64,000 nucleotides of DNA from Brevibacterium yomogidense (GTDB lineage Bacteria; Actinomycetota; Actinomycetes; Actinomycetales; Brevibacteriaceae): the NCBI RefSeq assembly GCF_016107685.1, contig NZ_JABASY010000002.1, positions 851,265-915,264 of the forward strand, given 5' to 3'. The translations under genes and the position numbers were made by a program. The notes under the pieces are model-generated. The model was not told the origin of the DNA and did not search any database. It saw nothing but the letters and a program-made list of their open reading frames with translations. Each line of letters starts with the position of its first letter. The first letter of the stretch is position 1. This document shows, piece after piece, positions 17,129-26,278 of this stretch.

Positions 17129-17989
17129 TCACACACCCTTGAAGTAGACCAGCTGGGTCGTCGTGGCGAGCAGCTGTCCGTCCTCGCCCCACACATGGCC
17201 CACCTGGTCGAAGAGGCCCTCGTGGAAGCGCGAGGCCTGGGCCCGGCAGAGGAGGTTCTCGCCCTGAGCGGCCAGTGCCTCGGGCCCGGTGTGGAAGTAC
17301 ACGGTGTAGGTGACGGTGCCGGCGGGCGACGGCGCGCCCGTCCGCGCGAAGATCCGGGGGAAGAACACGTCGGAGGCCGCCGCGAGCGACAGGTGGTCCC
17401 ACGTCCGCGGCTGGGACTGGGCGACCCACATGACGGTCTCCGACGAATCGGACGGCCTGTGGGGAACCCCGGACACCAGCCGGAACACATAGTTGTCAGT
17501 CCAGGGCAGGTTCATGCTGTAGCGGGCGACGTCCACCTCCGCGGGAGCGGGGACGTGAGGTGCGTGTGCCTCCGTGTCGGAGAACGTCTCGCGGCCTCCC
17601 GCGAGCAGTACGGTCCCCGTCATGACCGTCCCCGATTCCTGGTCGACGCGCACCGTCCAGTGCTGGTTCGATCGGTTCGTGCGCACCGGGTCCACCGTGA
17701 TGGAGAGCTGGCCGTCCGACACGGGGGCCGCGAAATTGAGTGTGAGCGCGGCGGGCCGGCCCTGCGCACGGGGGTCGGAGGTCACGGCGGCGAGCGCCTG
17801 CGCGGCCGTCGCTCCCCCGTAGGGTCCCACCATGTTCGCCCATGCCGGATGAGTCCGAGCCACCGCGGTCCGCGGTCCGGTGACGCCCGACCCCTGCTCC
17901 GACCCCGCGACGACGGGTGCGGCAGGGTGCTGACCCGAGGAGTCGAGCGACTCCTCGAGGGCGATGAGAGCGTCGAACGTGTGCGGCAT
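17129..17989 (-). CDS. TesB-like acyl-CoA thioesterase (double hotdog)
   Basis: 286-residue cytoplasmic protein resembling acyl-CoA thioesterase II-like enzymes, which hydrolyse acyl-CoA to free acid. The N-terminal hotdog carries HPAWANMVGPYGGATAAQAL, with the family's Gly-Gly helix, and the C-terminal one carries WDHLSLAAASDVFFPRIF. GGAGGAAGC precedes the ATG at 17989. The exact substrate chain length cannot be told. It begins the run thioesterase - alkB - tag - cydD - cydC - phosphopantetheinyl transferase, with a promoter-like palindrome just upstream. Confidence 0.75.
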   Translation of the reverse strand: MPHTFDALIALEESLDSSGQHPAAPVVAGSEQGSGVTGPRTAVARTHPAWANMVGPYGGATAAQALAAVTSDPRAQGRPAALTLNFAAPVSDGQLSITVDPVRTNRSNQHWTVRVDQESGTVMTGTVLLAGGRETFSDTEAHAPHVPAPAEVDVARYSMNLPWTDNYVFRLVSGVPHRPSDSSETVMWVAQSQPRTWDHLSLAAASDVFFPRIFARTGAPSPAGTVTYTVYFHTGPEALAAQGENLLCRAQASRFHEGLFDQVGHVWGEDGQLLATTTQLVYFKGV

Positions 17990-18022
17990 GCTTCCTCCGG
18001 GGCTGGGTGGGACTACTCGACA

Positions 18023-18037
18023 ACCGATCGTATCGGT
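18023..18037 (-). promoter_or_regulatory. Palindrome overlapping a -10 element upstream of the thioesterase operon
   Basis: ACCGAT-CGT-ATCGGT is a perfect 6-bp inverted repeat with a 3-nt spacer. On the minus strand the -10-like TACGAT (18027-18032) lies inside it, so a protein bound here would block the promoter. The binding factor is unknown. Confidence 0.45.
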
Positions 18038-18074
18038 GGGGGTGGGTGTCAGGACGCGCTCCTGTCCTGCGTGA

Positions 18075-18563
18075 TCAGATGCTGCGCAGCAGGACGTCCG
18101 CGTCCCCGTGACGCCCCGCGATGACGAAGCCGTTCTCCGCGAAGAACTCGCCCGCCGTGTTGAGTTCGTGGACGGCCAGGCTCACGGAGCCGCGCCCCGC
18201 CAGCCGCAGCAGGTCGAGGACGGCCCTCAGGAGGTGCGTGCCGTACCCCTTGCCCTGCTCCTGAGGGTCGACAGCGATGCGCAGCTCCGGGATCTGATCC
18301 CCCGCCCAGCCCAACCCCCGCCAGTCCTCCCCGGGCAGGCGGACCCAGGCCGCGCCGACGGGTCGATCGTCGTCATCGAGGATGACGACCCCGGTGTCGC
18401 CGGAGCGCCCCCAGCCGTCGAGGTAACCGGACAGCAGGTCGTCCGCCGCGATCTGGGAGTCCGACAGGGGCGGGGAGTCGATCGACCAGTTGACGGTCTG
18501 TGCAAGGAATGGGCGGAGCATGTCCTCCGCGGTCGCGTCATCGGGAACCGGAACAAGCTTCAT
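18075..18563 (-). CDS. GNAT-family N-acetyltransferase
   Basis: 162 residues. The acetyl-CoA-binding motif A is ELRIAVDPQEQGKGYGTHLL (about 96-115) with the Q/RxxGxG/A loop EQGKGYG. The conserved motif B region contains SLAVHELNTAGEFFAENGF. The N-terminal half has WSIDSPPLSDSQIAADDLL. The acceptor substrate (small molecule or protein) is unknown. The ATG at 18563 has CAGAAT ending 6 nt upstream and no ribosome site, fitting a leaderless mRNA. It lies 85 nt before the thioesterase gene and 44 nt after the MATE gene. Confidence 0.82.
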   Translation of the reverse strand: MKLVPVPDDATAEDMLRPFLAQTVNWSIDSPPLSDSQIAADDLLSGYLDGWGRSGDTGVVILDDDDRPVGAAWVRLPGEDWRGLGWAGDQIPELRIAVDPQEQGKGYGTHLLRAVLDLLRLAGRGSVSLAVHELNTAGEFFAENGFVIAGRHGDADVLLRSI

Positions 18564-18569
18564 AGCGAC

Positions 18570-18575
18570 ATTCTG
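18570..18575 (-). promoter_or_regulatory. Candidate -10 of leaderless promoter for the GNAT gene
   Basis: CAGAAT on the minus strand, 6 nt before the ATG at 18563. It fits the spacing seen at other leaderless genes in the window; the -35 region is not distinctive. Confidence 0.4.
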
Positions 18576-18607
18576 TCGGATGAGGGGCGCAGGCGCGAAC
18601 ACCCGGG

Positions 18608-19924
18608 TCACCGGATGCCGCGTGCCAGTGCCCTGTCGATCCATGTCCGGCCCCGCGCGCGCATGCTCAGGGTCACCCCGCGCGCGCCCAGGAAGCCCAG
18701 CACGAAAGCGGCCCATGCCGTCACCGCATGCGGCCACACGGACATCAGGCCGACGAGGACGGCGGCGAACACGGCGAGGGACGCCACCTGGGCGAGGGCC
18801 AGGTACCGTGCGTCCTCCGCACCCATGAGGACACCGTCGAGCACGAACACGACCCCGGCCAGGGGCAGTCCCACCGCGAACACGAACAGCATGGCGGTGA
18901 TGAGGGAGCGCACGGCCGGGTCCTCCGTGAACGCGTACGGGATCCATACCGCGCCGGCGGCGATGAGCACCGCGCAGACCGCACCGAAGCCCACTCCCCA
19001 GCGCACCAGCCGCGCGGTGAGGGTCTGCACGCCCGGGACGTCCTCGGCGCCCAGCCGCAGGGCGACGAGGGCCTGCCCCGCGATCGCCAGGGCGTCGAGC
19101 GCGAGCGCCAGCGCGAAGAACAGCGTCTGGACCACCTGCAGGGCGGCCAGCTGCGTCGTGCCCAGTGCGGTCGCTTCGAAGACGAGCAGGATGAGCGCGG
19201 CGCGCAGCGCGGCACTGCGGACCAGCAGCCAGCCCGAGGTCTTCGCCGACGACCACACACCGCCCCACTGGGGCAGGAGCGACGCGTCGTAGCGGCCCGC
19301 TGCCCGGACGGCGATGGCCAGCACGACGGCCGCCATCCCCGCCTGCGCGATGACACTGCCGAGTGCGGAGCCCGCGATCCCCATGTCGAGCCCGTAGATG
19401 AAGACCGCGTTGAGGCCGATGTTGGCGCCGAACCCGCCGCCGGCGACCCACAGGGGCGTCTTCGTGTCCTGCAGCCCGCGCAGCAGCCCGGTGCCCGCGA
19501 CGACCAGCAGCATGAAGGGCAGGCCCCACCACGAGAGGGTGAGGTAGGCGATGGCGGCGGCCTCGACCTCGGGCGCGGGTCCGAAGGCACGGACGACGGG
19601 ACCGATGAGCGGGAGGCCCCCGGCGAGCAGCCCCGCGGAGATCACCACGGACAGCCACATCCCGTCGAACCCGGCACTCACTGCACCCCGGATGTCACCG
19701 GCCCCCATCCTCTTCGCCACCCGCGGGGTCGTCGCGTACGCGAGGAAGATCATGAGGCCCAGCACCGTCTGCAGCACTGTCGACGCGATCGCGAGCCCAC
19801 CCAGTGCCTGGGGGCCCAGATGACCGACCATCGCGGTGTCCGCCAGCAGGAAGAGCGGTTCTGCGATGAGTGCGCCCAGAGCGGGCACGGCGAGCCGGAG
19901 GATCTCGCGATCGAGGGATGTCAT
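18608..19924 (-). CDS. MATE-family exporter (DinF-like)
   Basis: 438 residues with about twelve transmembrane helices. N-terminal LADTAMVGHLGPQALGGLAIA is the classic MATE/DinF helix 1-2 region. LLRGLQDTKTPLWVA and the repeat in the second half (ALDALAIAGQALVALRLGA) are typical of the DinF branch. It should export organic cations or drugs with proton or sodium antiport. I chose the ATG at 19924 because TAGGAT ends 7 nt before it, giving a leaderless mRNA; an in-frame ATG at 19933 overlaps that -10 and would add three residues. Substrate unknown. Confidence 0.88.
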   Translation of the reverse strand: MTSLDREILRLAVPALGALIAEPLFLLADTAMVGHLGPQALGGLAIASTVLQTVLGLMIFLAYATTPRVAKRMGAGDIRGAVSAGFDGMWLSVVISAGLLAGGLPLIGPVVRAFGPAPEVEAAAIAYLTLSWWGLPFMLLVVAGTGLLRGLQDTKTPLWVAGGGFGANIGLNAVFIYGLDMGIAGSALGSVIAQAGMAAVVLAIAVRAAGRYDASLLPQWGGVWSSAKTSGWLLVRSAALRAALILLVFEATALGTTQLAALQVVQTLFFALALALDALAIAGQALVALRLGAEDVPGVQTLTARLVRWGVGFGAVCAVLIAAGAVWIPYAFTEDPAVRSLITAMLFVFAVGLPLAGVVFVLDGVLMGAEDARYLALAQVASLAVFAAVLVGLMSVWPHAVTAWAAFVLGFLGARGVTLSMRARGRTWIDRALARGIR

Positions 19925-19931
19925 CCCGTTC

Positions 19932-19937
19932 ATCCTA
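19932..19937 (-). promoter_or_regulatory. Candidate -10 of leaderless promoter for the MATE gene
   Basis: TAGGAT on the minus strand, 7 nt before the ATG at 19924. It overlaps the first of two in-frame ATG codons and therefore favours the second as the true start. Confidence 0.4.
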
Positions 19938-19941
19938 GACG

Positions 19942-19975
19942 GAGCGGGGCGCCGACCTCAGTCGACGCCCCGCTC
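19942..19975 (-). terminator. Hairpin downstream of the acyl-CoA ligase operon
   Basis: Stem GAGCGGGGCG / CGCCCCGCTC, extended inside by CGAC / GTCG, with no T-run. It lies about 33 nt after the acyl-CoA ligase stop and just before the MATE promoter, where a terminator is expected. Confidence 0.6.
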
Positions 19976-20007
19976 ACTGTCCCGGAGACTTGCTCTGACC
20001 GTGCTGG

Positions 20008-21687
20008 TCAGGCCTCCACGGGACGCTCCGCACGCTCCTTCGTGACCTCGTCACGGACGGTCCGACGGAGGATCTTGCCCGAACTCGTCTTCGGCAGCTC
20101 GTCGACGATCGTGACCTCCACGGGTGCCTTGTAGGAGGCGAGGTGCTCCTTGCAGTGAGCGATGATCTCCTCCGGCGTCACCTGTGCGTCCGGCTGGAGG
20201 CTCACCTGTGCCACGACAGTCTCACCGCGGTACTCGTCCGGAACGCCCACGACCGCGCCCTCCCGCACGGCGGGGTGCATGTAGAGGACGTCCTCGACCT
20301 CACGGGGCCACACCTTGAACCCGGACGCGTTGATCATGTCCTTCTTGCGGTCGACGATGAACAGCCAGCCGTCCTCGTCCATGAACCCCACGTCGCCGGT
20401 CCGCAGCTCCCCGCCGGGGATCGATTCGGCCGTCGCCTGCGGGTTGCCGAGGTACTCGCCCGCGACCATCGGACCGGAGATCGCGATCTCCCCCACCTCG
20501 CGCGGGCCCAGCGGACCCCCGGAATCATCGAGGATGCGGACCATCGCATCGCGCTGCGGCAGGCCCGTCGACAGGTTGCCGGACTCCGGGTCCACGGGGG
20601 CGCGCAGGCCATGAGGGACGGTGACGGCCTGCGCTGCCGTCTCCGTGAGCCCGTACCCCTGTCCCACGTAGTGCCCGGTCTTCTCCTCGAACCGCTTGAC
20701 GAGGCCCTCCGGCAGCGGCGCACCCCCGGACATGATCGAGGTGAAGGACTCGAAGGCGTCCGCACCGAACGTCGGGCTCGCGAGCATGGCCGTGTAGACC
20801 GTCGCGGGTCCTGCCATGAACGCCGGCTTCTCACGCCTGAGCAGTTCGAGGAACGACGCCGGGTCGAAGCGGTGGTTGAGGACCAGGGTGCTGCCGTTCG
20901 ACGCCGCAGCGATCATCTGGCAGATGAATCCGGTGATGTGGAAGAGCGGGGCGAGCGACACGATGCCCGATCCCGCCGGCAGGCCGGCGTTGCGCGCGGC
21001 CATGCGCGAGTTCGAGGAGATGTTCGCGTGGGCGTGCAGCGCCCCCTTCGCCTTGCCGGACGTGCCGGAGGTGTAGCCGATGAGCGCGGGGTCGCCCGGC
21101 TCCATGTCGAGCGGCACGAAGTCGGTGTCGAGCCTCTCCTCGATGACCGTCTTGAGGTCGGGAAGTGGGATGTCGGGGAGGTCCTCGTACGGCCCGAAGA
21201 CCGCGTCCGGCCCGTTCTCCGCCCAGTCGTTGTCCCCGATCTGCACGACGAGGGGCAGATCCTGGGCGTAGTCCTTCACCCGCATGAGGTACAGCGCCCG
21301 CTGGACGACGAGTCCCCTGACGTTCGCGTCCGTGAACACGTGGGTGAGCTCGTCCCGGTACATCGGGTTGAGCGGCACCACGACGGCACCGGCCTTCCAG
21401 ATGCCGTACGTCGCGATCGGGAAGTGCGGGGAGTTCTGGGCGTAGACACCGACGGCGTCGCCGGGGCGGATGCCGGACTCGGCCAGGTAGGAGGCGAAGG
21501 CCGTCGTCTGACGGTCGAATTCGGCGTAGGTCGCGGACTGCCCGTAGTGCTTCCATGCGGCGACGTCCGGGTGGGCTGCGACAGACTCCGCGAGGTCGCG
21601 CAGAGGGGTGGACGGTTCCAGCGGGACGGCTTCCTCGCTGCTCACTCCCAAGGTGCGAAGCCACGGGCGCTCGTCGAACCAGCTCAT
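20008..21687 (-). CDS. Acyl-CoA synthetase / AMP-dependent ligase (FadD type)
   Basis: 559 residues. Activates a carboxylic acid with ATP to an acyl-adenylate, then to the CoA thioester. The phosphate-binding loop is YTSGTSGKAKG, the second motif is GQGYGLTETAAQ, and the C-terminal swivel has RTGDVGFMDEDGW, DRKKDMI and the catalytic lysine in PKTSSGKILRR. ATG at 21687 has GGAGAA about 6 nt upstream. It is the last gene of the acyl-CoA catabolic run, 175 nt after the thiolase and behind a hairpin that may reduce read-through. The medium- to long-chain fatty-acid-ligase look (MSWFDERPWL start) does not fix the substrate. Confidence 0.88.
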   Translation of the reverse strand: MSWFDERPWLRTLGVSSEEAVPLEPSTPLRDLAESVAAHPDVAAWKHYGQSATYAEFDRQTTAFASYLAESGIRPGDAVGVYAQNSPHFPIATYGIWKAGAVVVPLNPMYRDELTHVFTDANVRGLVVQRALYLMRVKDYAQDLPLVVQIGDNDWAENGPDAVFGPYEDLPDIPLPDLKTVIEERLDTDFVPLDMEPGDPALIGYTSGTSGKAKGALHAHANISSNSRMAARNAGLPAGSGIVSLAPLFHITGFICQMIAAASNGSTLVLNHRFDPASFLELLRREKPAFMAGPATVYTAMLASPTFGADAFESFTSIMSGGAPLPEGLVKRFEEKTGHYVGQGYGLTETAAQAVTVPHGLRAPVDPESGNLSTGLPQRDAMVRILDDSGGPLGPREVGEIAISGPMVAGEYLGNPQATAESIPGGELRTGDVGFMDEDGWLFIVDRKKDMINASGFKVWPREVEDVLYMHPAVREGAVVGVPDEYRGETVVAQVSLQPDAQVTPEEIIAHCKEHLASYKAPVEVTIVDELPKTSSGKILRRTVRDEVTKERAERPVEA

Positions 21688-21819
21688 GATGTTCTCCGTT
21701 CTTCGGCATCGGCGCTGATGCCGTTCGCATGCTCGGCGGGGCTCGTCTGCTCCGCCGTCGCCCGGGCCCCTCTCGGGGACGCCGGGCATGTCCTCCCCAC
21801 ACCGCCGGGAGGAGGACGG

Positions 21820-21852
21820 ACGCTGCGCCGGGGGTTGTCCCCGGCGCAGCGT
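21820..21852 (-). terminator. Hairpin between thiolase and acyl-CoA ligase genes
   Basis: Perfect 14-bp stem ACGCTGCGCCGGGG / CCCCGGCGCAGCGT with a 5-nt loop, starting 10 nt after the thiolase stop. It has no T-run, so it may be an attenuating or mRNA-stabilising hairpin rather than a complete terminator. Confidence 0.6.
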
Positions 21853-21862
21853 GTGGGTCTCG

Positions 21863-23062
21863 TCAGACGACTTCGAAGAGGCCGGCGGCTCCCATACCGC
21901 CGCCCACGCACATCGTTACGACGACGTGCTTGGCTCCGCGGCGCTTGCCCTCGATGAGTGCGTGGCCCACGAGGCGCGCGCCCGTCATGCCGTACGGGTG
22001 GCCGACGGAGATGCCCCCGCCGTCCACGTTGTAGACCTCGGGGTCGATGCCCAGATGGTCGCGGCAGTAGAGCGCCTGGACGGCGAAGGCCTCGTTGAGT
22101 TCCCACAGCCCGATGTCGTCGACCGTGAGGCCGTGGCGCTCGAGCAGGCGCGGGATCGCGTAGATCGGACCGATCCCCATCTCGTCCGGTGCGTTGCCGG
22201 CGACGGCGATGCCCTTGTAAATTCCCAGCGGCTGGAGCCCGCGCTTGTCGGCCTCCTCCGCACTCATGAGCACCGACGCCGAGGCGCCGTCGGACAGCTG
22301 CGATGCGTTGCCCGCCGTGACGGACGGGTTCTGCGAGGCGACCCCGGCCTCCAGCACCGGGTTGAGGCCCTGGAGGCTCTCCAGAGTCGTCGTGGGGCGG
22401 TTGCCCTCGTCCTTCTCGAGCGTGACCTCGACCTCGCTCGTCTCGCCCGTCTCCTTGTCGACGACGATCTTCGTCGAGGTGAGGGGTACGATCTCCGCGT
22501 CGAAGCGGCCCGCCTCCTGCGCGGCGGCCGTGCGCTGCTGCGAGGACAGCGCGTATTCGTCCTGCGCCTCACGGGACACGCCGTAGCGTTCCGCGACGAC
22601 CTCTGCGGTGTGGAGCATCGGCATGTAGATCTCCGGCAGGTTCTCCGTCAGCCACGGGTCCTTGGCGCGGAAGTTGTTCGCCTTGTCGTTCTGGACTAGC
22701 GAGATCGATTCGACGCCGCCTCCCACGGCGACCTTCATGCCGTCGTGCACGATCTGCTTGGCGGCGGTCGCGATCGCCATGAGCCCGGAGGCGCACTGAC
22801 GGTCGACGGACATGCCGGCCACGGAGGTGGGAAGTCCGGCGCGCATGGCGGACTGGCGCGCGATGTTGCCGCCCTGGGCACCCTGCTGGAGCGCCGCGCC
22901 GAACACGACGTCCTCGATCTCCGCCGGATCGACCCCGGACCTTTCGACGGCGTTGCGGATCGCGTGCCCCGCGAGTTCCTGGGACTGGGTGTTGTTGAAT
23001 GCGCCCCGGTACGCCTTGCCGATGGGCGTGCGCGCGGTGGAAACGATGACGGCCTGTGTCAT
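21863..23062 (-). CDS. Thiolase (acetyl-CoA C-acyltransferase)
   Basis: 399 residues. Cleaves 3-ketoacyl-CoA with CoA (or condenses acetyl-CoA). The acylated nucleophile is Cys90 in [13 protein letters not shown]. The catalytic His is in [15 protein letters not shown] and the second Cys in [19 protein letters not shown] carries the conserved Asn-Glu-Ala-Phe motif. GAAGGAG lies just before the ATG. It follows the acyl-CoA dehydrogenase gene by 46 nt. In this cluster it most likely performs the final cleavage of a beta-oxidation cycle. Confidence 0.93.
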   Translation of the reverse strand: MTQAVIVSTARTPIGKAYRGAFNNTQSQELAGHAIRNAVERSGVDPAEIEDVVFGAALQQGAQGGNIARQSAMRAGLPTSVAGMSVDRQCASGLMAIATAAKQIVHDGMKVAVGGGVESISLVQNDKANNFRAKDPWLTENLPEIYMPMLHTAEVVAERYGVSREAQDEYALSSQQRTAAAQEAGRFDAEIVPLTSTKIVVDKETGETSEVEVTLEKDEGNRPTTTLESLQGLNPVLEAGVASQNPSVTAGNASQLSDGASASVLMSAEEADKRGLQPLGIYKGIAVAGNAPDEMGIGPIYAIPRLLERHGLTVDDIGLWELNEAFAVQALYCRDHLGIDPEVYNVDGGGISVGHPYGMTGARLVGHALIEGKRRGAKHVVVTMCVGGGMGAAGLFEVV

Positions 23063-23108
23063 GGTGCTCCTTCGTCAGTGTGGTGGTGGTGAGGGTGTGG
23101 TCTGCGTA

Positions 23109-24299
23109 TCACAGGTCGATGAGCCGGCCCAGCGCGTCACGCTGGGCTTCGGCTCCACCGATCATGACTTCATCGAGTTTCGCACGCTTGAGCAGCAGGT
23201 GGATCGGGAACTCCCACGTCATGCCGTTGCCCCCGTGGAACTGGAGGACCTCCTCGACGATACGGGAGGTGTGCGCCTTCGCGTACGCACTGGCCGTGCG
23301 CACCGCGATCGCGGCATCCGTCCGGCTCACAGTGCCCGCGTCGGCCGCGTCGACCGACCGGACGGCGGCGGTGGCCGCTGCACGCATCTGGTTCGCCACG
23401 ATCCACGACTGGGCGAGGCGGTGCTTGATCGCCTGGTAGGAGCCGATCGTCCGACCGAACTGACGTCGTTCCTTCACGTAGGCGAGCCCGGCGTCGAAGG
23501 CTGCGTCCACGATTCCCGACTGTTCGCACGCGAGCACGGCGAGGGTGTCGAGCAGTGCACGTTCGAGAGCGCGCTGCGCTCCGTCACCCACAGCGATGAC
23601 CCGGGCCCGGATCCCTGCGAGCTTCACTTCGGACAGCCGCCTGGTCTCGTCGATCGACGCGAACGTGTGGATGTGCGCGTCCGACGCGTTGGCGACCGCG
23701 ATGACGAGTGCGCCACCGACGGTCCGTGCCGGCACCACGAGGAGGTCCGCACGGTGCGCGTCCGCGACGCCGTGGACGATGCCGATGAGTTCGACCGTGC
23801 GTCCCGGCTCCAGCGGATCGTCCGCGGCGGACGGACCCGCCGTGTTCGCGGACACGTGGAGGGAGCCGGTCCACTTACGGGCGGTGACGTCCATCGCCAG
23901 CGCCGCTGTCGTCCCGTCCGTCGCGAGCCGCCGCATGAGCTTGTGCGCGGGCCCGTCCGCACCCGTGCGCCGTTCAGCGGCAGCAGCCCGGAAGACGATG
24001 CGTGAAGCCGTCACAGCAGAGCTCAGGAACTGCGATGGAGCAGGGACGCGTCCCAGCTCCGAGGCCACTGTCCCGGCCGCGGACAGCCCTGCGCCGTCAC
24101 CGCCGTCCGCTTCCGGGATCACGAGCCCTGCGAGTTCGAGCTCCTCGAAGATCCCCGCATCCACTGCGGGGGCGTCGAAGTCCGGTTCGTCGTAGACGCG
24201 GGCGACGTCCTGGGCGGGGGCGCGCTCTGCGAGCAGCGCCCGCACGTTGTCGCGCAGATCCCCGTCGATATCGGTGGGGAGGAGGTCGATGTCCGTCAT
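23109..24299 (-). CDS. Acyl-CoA dehydrogenase subunit lacking the usual catalytic glutamate
   Basis: 396 residues with an acyl-CoA dehydrogenase fold: LAYVKERRQFGRTIGSYQAIKHRLA and the C-terminal FHGGNGMTWEFPIHLLLKRA are recognisable. The position that normally holds the catalytic Glu (as in YEGT) reads VMIGGAEAQRD, with no Glu before the Gly-Gly. The middle domain is also shortened and divergent. In actinobacterial FadE pairs (for example FadE26-FadE27) two different subunits form an alpha2beta2 enzyme and only one keeps the Glu. The ATG at 24299 overlaps the stop of the neighbouring dehydrogenase by 4 nt, matching such a pair. Confidence 0.85.
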   Translation of the reverse strand: MTDIDLLPTDIDGDLRDNVRALLAERAPAQDVARVYDEPDFDAPAVDAGIFEELELAGLVIPEADGGDGAGLSAAGTVASELGRVPAPSQFLSSAVTASRIVFRAAAAERRTGADGPAHKLMRRLATDGTTAALAMDVTARKWTGSLHVSANTAGPSAADDPLEPGRTVELIGIVHGVADAHRADLLVVPARTVGGALVIAVANASDAHIHTFASIDETRRLSEVKLAGIRARVIAVGDGAQRALERALLDTLAVLACEQSGIVDAAFDAGLAYVKERRQFGRTIGSYQAIKHRLAQSWIVANQMRAAATAAVRSVDAADAGTVSRTDAAIAVRTASAYAKAHTSRIVEEVLQFHGGNGMTWEFPIHLLLKRAKLDEVMIGGAEAQRDALGRLIDL

Positions 24300-25507
24300 C
24301 GTGGCATCTCCTTGAAGGGAACGTCCTTGTCGGTGCGGTGCTCTCCCGGCAGACCGAGCACCCTTTCGGCGATGATGTTGAGGATGATCTCCGTCGTGCC
24401 GCCCTCGATCGAGTTGCCCTTCGCCCGCAGGTACCGGTACACCGGGTTCCTGCCGGTCATCGAGTAGTCGGAGGGGCGGCGGTCCTCCCAGCTGTCGTAG
24501 CGGAGCCCGTCGACACCGCGCATGCGGATGTCGAAGTCGGACAGCGCCTGCGCATTCTGCGCGAACGACACCTTCGCCCCGGAGCCCTCCGGTCCCGGAC
24601 GGCCGGCTGCGAGCTTCTGGTTCAGCAGGATCCCGGAGGTCCGCTGCACTTCCGCATCGACCCAGTGGCCGATGAGCTCGTCGCGCAGCACGGGGTTGCG
24701 ATGCTTCGTCGATCTCCGCCACGCATCGGAGACGACGCCGATCATGCCGCCTTCACGCGGGGCACCCCCGCCGATCGACACGCGCTCGCTGTTGAGAGTC
24801 GTGTTCGCGACCCGCCATCCCTCGCCCTCGTCGCCGAGTCGGCGAGAATCCGGGACGACCGCGTCGTCGAGGAAGACCTCGTTGAACTCGGACTCGCCCG
24901 TGATCTGGCGCAGGCCGCGCGTCTCGACCCCCGGCTGCTTCATGTCGATGAGGAAGTACGTGAGTCCCCTGTGCTTGGGCACGTCGACATCCGTGCGCGC
25001 GACGAGGATCGCGATGTCCGCGTTCTGCGCGCCGGACGTCCACACCTTCTGGCCCGTCACCCGCCAGTCGTCCCCGTCGCGCACCGCGCGGGTCGCGACG
25101 GCGGCGAGGTCGGAGCCGGCACCCGGTTCGGAGAACAGCTGGCAGAAGATCCTCTCGAGGGTGAAGATGTCGCGCAGGAATGTCTTCTGCTCGTCCGTCC
25201 CGTAGACCGCGATGGTCGGTGCGGCCATGCCGAACCCGATCGTGTTACGGCGCGGGTCGGGCTGGGAGAGGCCTGCGGCGCCGATCTTCTCGTGGGCGTA
25301 GGCGCGCAGGCTCGCGGAGACGCCGAGGCCCCCGCTGCCGCGGGGGAAGTCGACCCACGCGAGGCCGTGGTCGTAGAGGACTCCCCAGACTGCGGAGTCG
25401 TCGGTGAGGTCCCGCGCGGCGTCCGCCGCCGCGGACACGGCGGCGTCGATCGCCTCCGTGTCCGCGGTGCGGTCACCCGGGGTGTGTGCTGTGTCCCGGT
25501 CGCTCAT
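24296..25507 (-). CDS. Acyl-CoA dehydrogenase subunit with catalytic glutamate
   Basis: 403 residues. FAD enzyme introducing an alpha-beta double bond in acyl-CoA. FAD and substrate segments are FCQLFSEPGAGSDLA and GQKVWTSGAQNADIA; ERVSIGGG and YRYLRAKGNSIEGGTTEI follow, with the catalytic base Glu in SIEGGT. It resembles the active subunit of heteromeric FadE enzymes. The gene starts 9 nt after the SDR gene and overlaps the second dehydrogenase by 4 nt, so equal translation of both subunits is likely. Confidence 0.9.
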   Translation of the reverse strand: MSDRDTAHTPGDRTADTEAIDAAVSAAADAARDLTDDSAVWGVLYDHGLAWVDFPRGSGGLGVSASLRAYAHEKIGAAGLSQPDPRRNTIGFGMAAPTIAVYGTDEQKTFLRDIFTLERIFCQLFSEPGAGSDLAAVATRAVRDGDDWRVTGQKVWTSGAQNADIAILVARTDVDVPKHRGLTYFLIDMKQPGVETRGLRQITGESEFNEVFLDDAVVPDSRRLGDEGEGWRVANTTLNSERVSIGGGAPREGGMIGVVSDAWRRSTKHRNPVLRDELIGHWVDAEVQRTSGILLNQKLAAGRPGPEGSGAKVSFAQNAQALSDFDIRMRGVDGLRYDSWEDRRPSDYSMTGRNPVYRYLRAKGNSIEGGTTEIILNIIAERVLGLPGEHRTDKDVPFKEMPR

Positions 25508-25516
25508 GTCCCCGCC

Positions 25517-26278
25517 TCAGGCCTTCGGTCCACCGGCGACGTAGATGACCTGGCCGGATACGAATCCGGAACCCTCGCTCGCGAGGAACGACGCGGTGTG
25601 CGCAATGTCCTCGGGCTTGCCCGAGCGGGCGACGGGGATCTGCGAGACCGCGGCCTTCACGAAGTCGTCGAAGTCGACACCGACGCGCTCCGCCGTCGCC
25701 TTCGTCATGTCCGTCTCGATGAAGCCGGGGGCGATCGCGTTCGCGGTGACGCCGAACTTCCCGAGCTCGATCGCGTAGGTCTTCGTCATCCCCTGGATGC
25801 CGGCCTTCGCCGCGGAATAGTTCGTCTGGCCGCGGTTGCCCAGCGCAGAGGTCGACGACAGGGAGATGACGCGGCCGAACTTCTGCTCGACCATGTGCCC
25901 CTGGACCGCCCGCGTCATGAGGAAATTCCCCGTGAGGTGCACCCCGAGCACGGTGTCGAACTCGTCGCGGGTCATCTTGAACAGCATGTTGTCCCTGATG
26001 ACGCCCGCATTGTTCACGAGCACCGTCGGTGCGCCCACCTCGTCTGCGACGCGCTGGACCGCACCGGCGACCTGCTCCTCGTCCGCGACGTCCGCGCCGA
26101 TTCCCAGTGCCGTGCCCCCTGCCGCACGGATGCGACCGACCACATCAGCGGTGTCGTCCTCTCGCAGGTCGATGACTGCGACGTTCATGCCGTCGGAGGC
26201 GAGTCGTTCCGCGATCGCGGCTCCGATCCCGCGGGCGCCTCCTGTGACGATCGCCGTGCGTGTGGTGGTCTCGCTCAT
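25517..26278 (-). CDS. Short-chain dehydrogenase/reductase (FabG-like, likely 3-hydroxyacyl-CoA dehydrogenase)
   Basis: 253 residues, classical SDR. Cofactor loop [11 protein letters not shown] (11-21), Asp37 after the second beta strand (VIDLRE) favouring NAD(H), NNAG at 89-92, and catalytic Ser141/Ser142, Tyr154 and Lys158 in YSAAK. The C-terminal [13 protein letters not shown] is typical of FabG-type enzymes. In a beta-oxidation cluster with no classical HADH it may oxidise the 3-hydroxyacyl-CoA. The ATG at 26278 overlaps the stop of the upstream dehydrogenase by 4 nt. Confidence 0.9.
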   Translation of the reverse strand: MSETTTRTAIVTGGARGIGAAIAERLASDGMNVAVIDLREDDTADVVGRIRAAGGTALGIGADVADEEQVAGAVQRVADEVGAPTVLVNNAGVIRDNMLFKMTRDEFDTVLGVHLTGNFLMTRAVQGHMVEQKFGRVISLSSTSALGNRGQTNYSAAKAGIQGMTKTYAIELGKFGVTANAIAPGFIETDMTKATAERVGVDFDDFVKAAVSQIPVARSGKPEDIAHTASFLASEGSGFVSGQVIYVAGGPKA

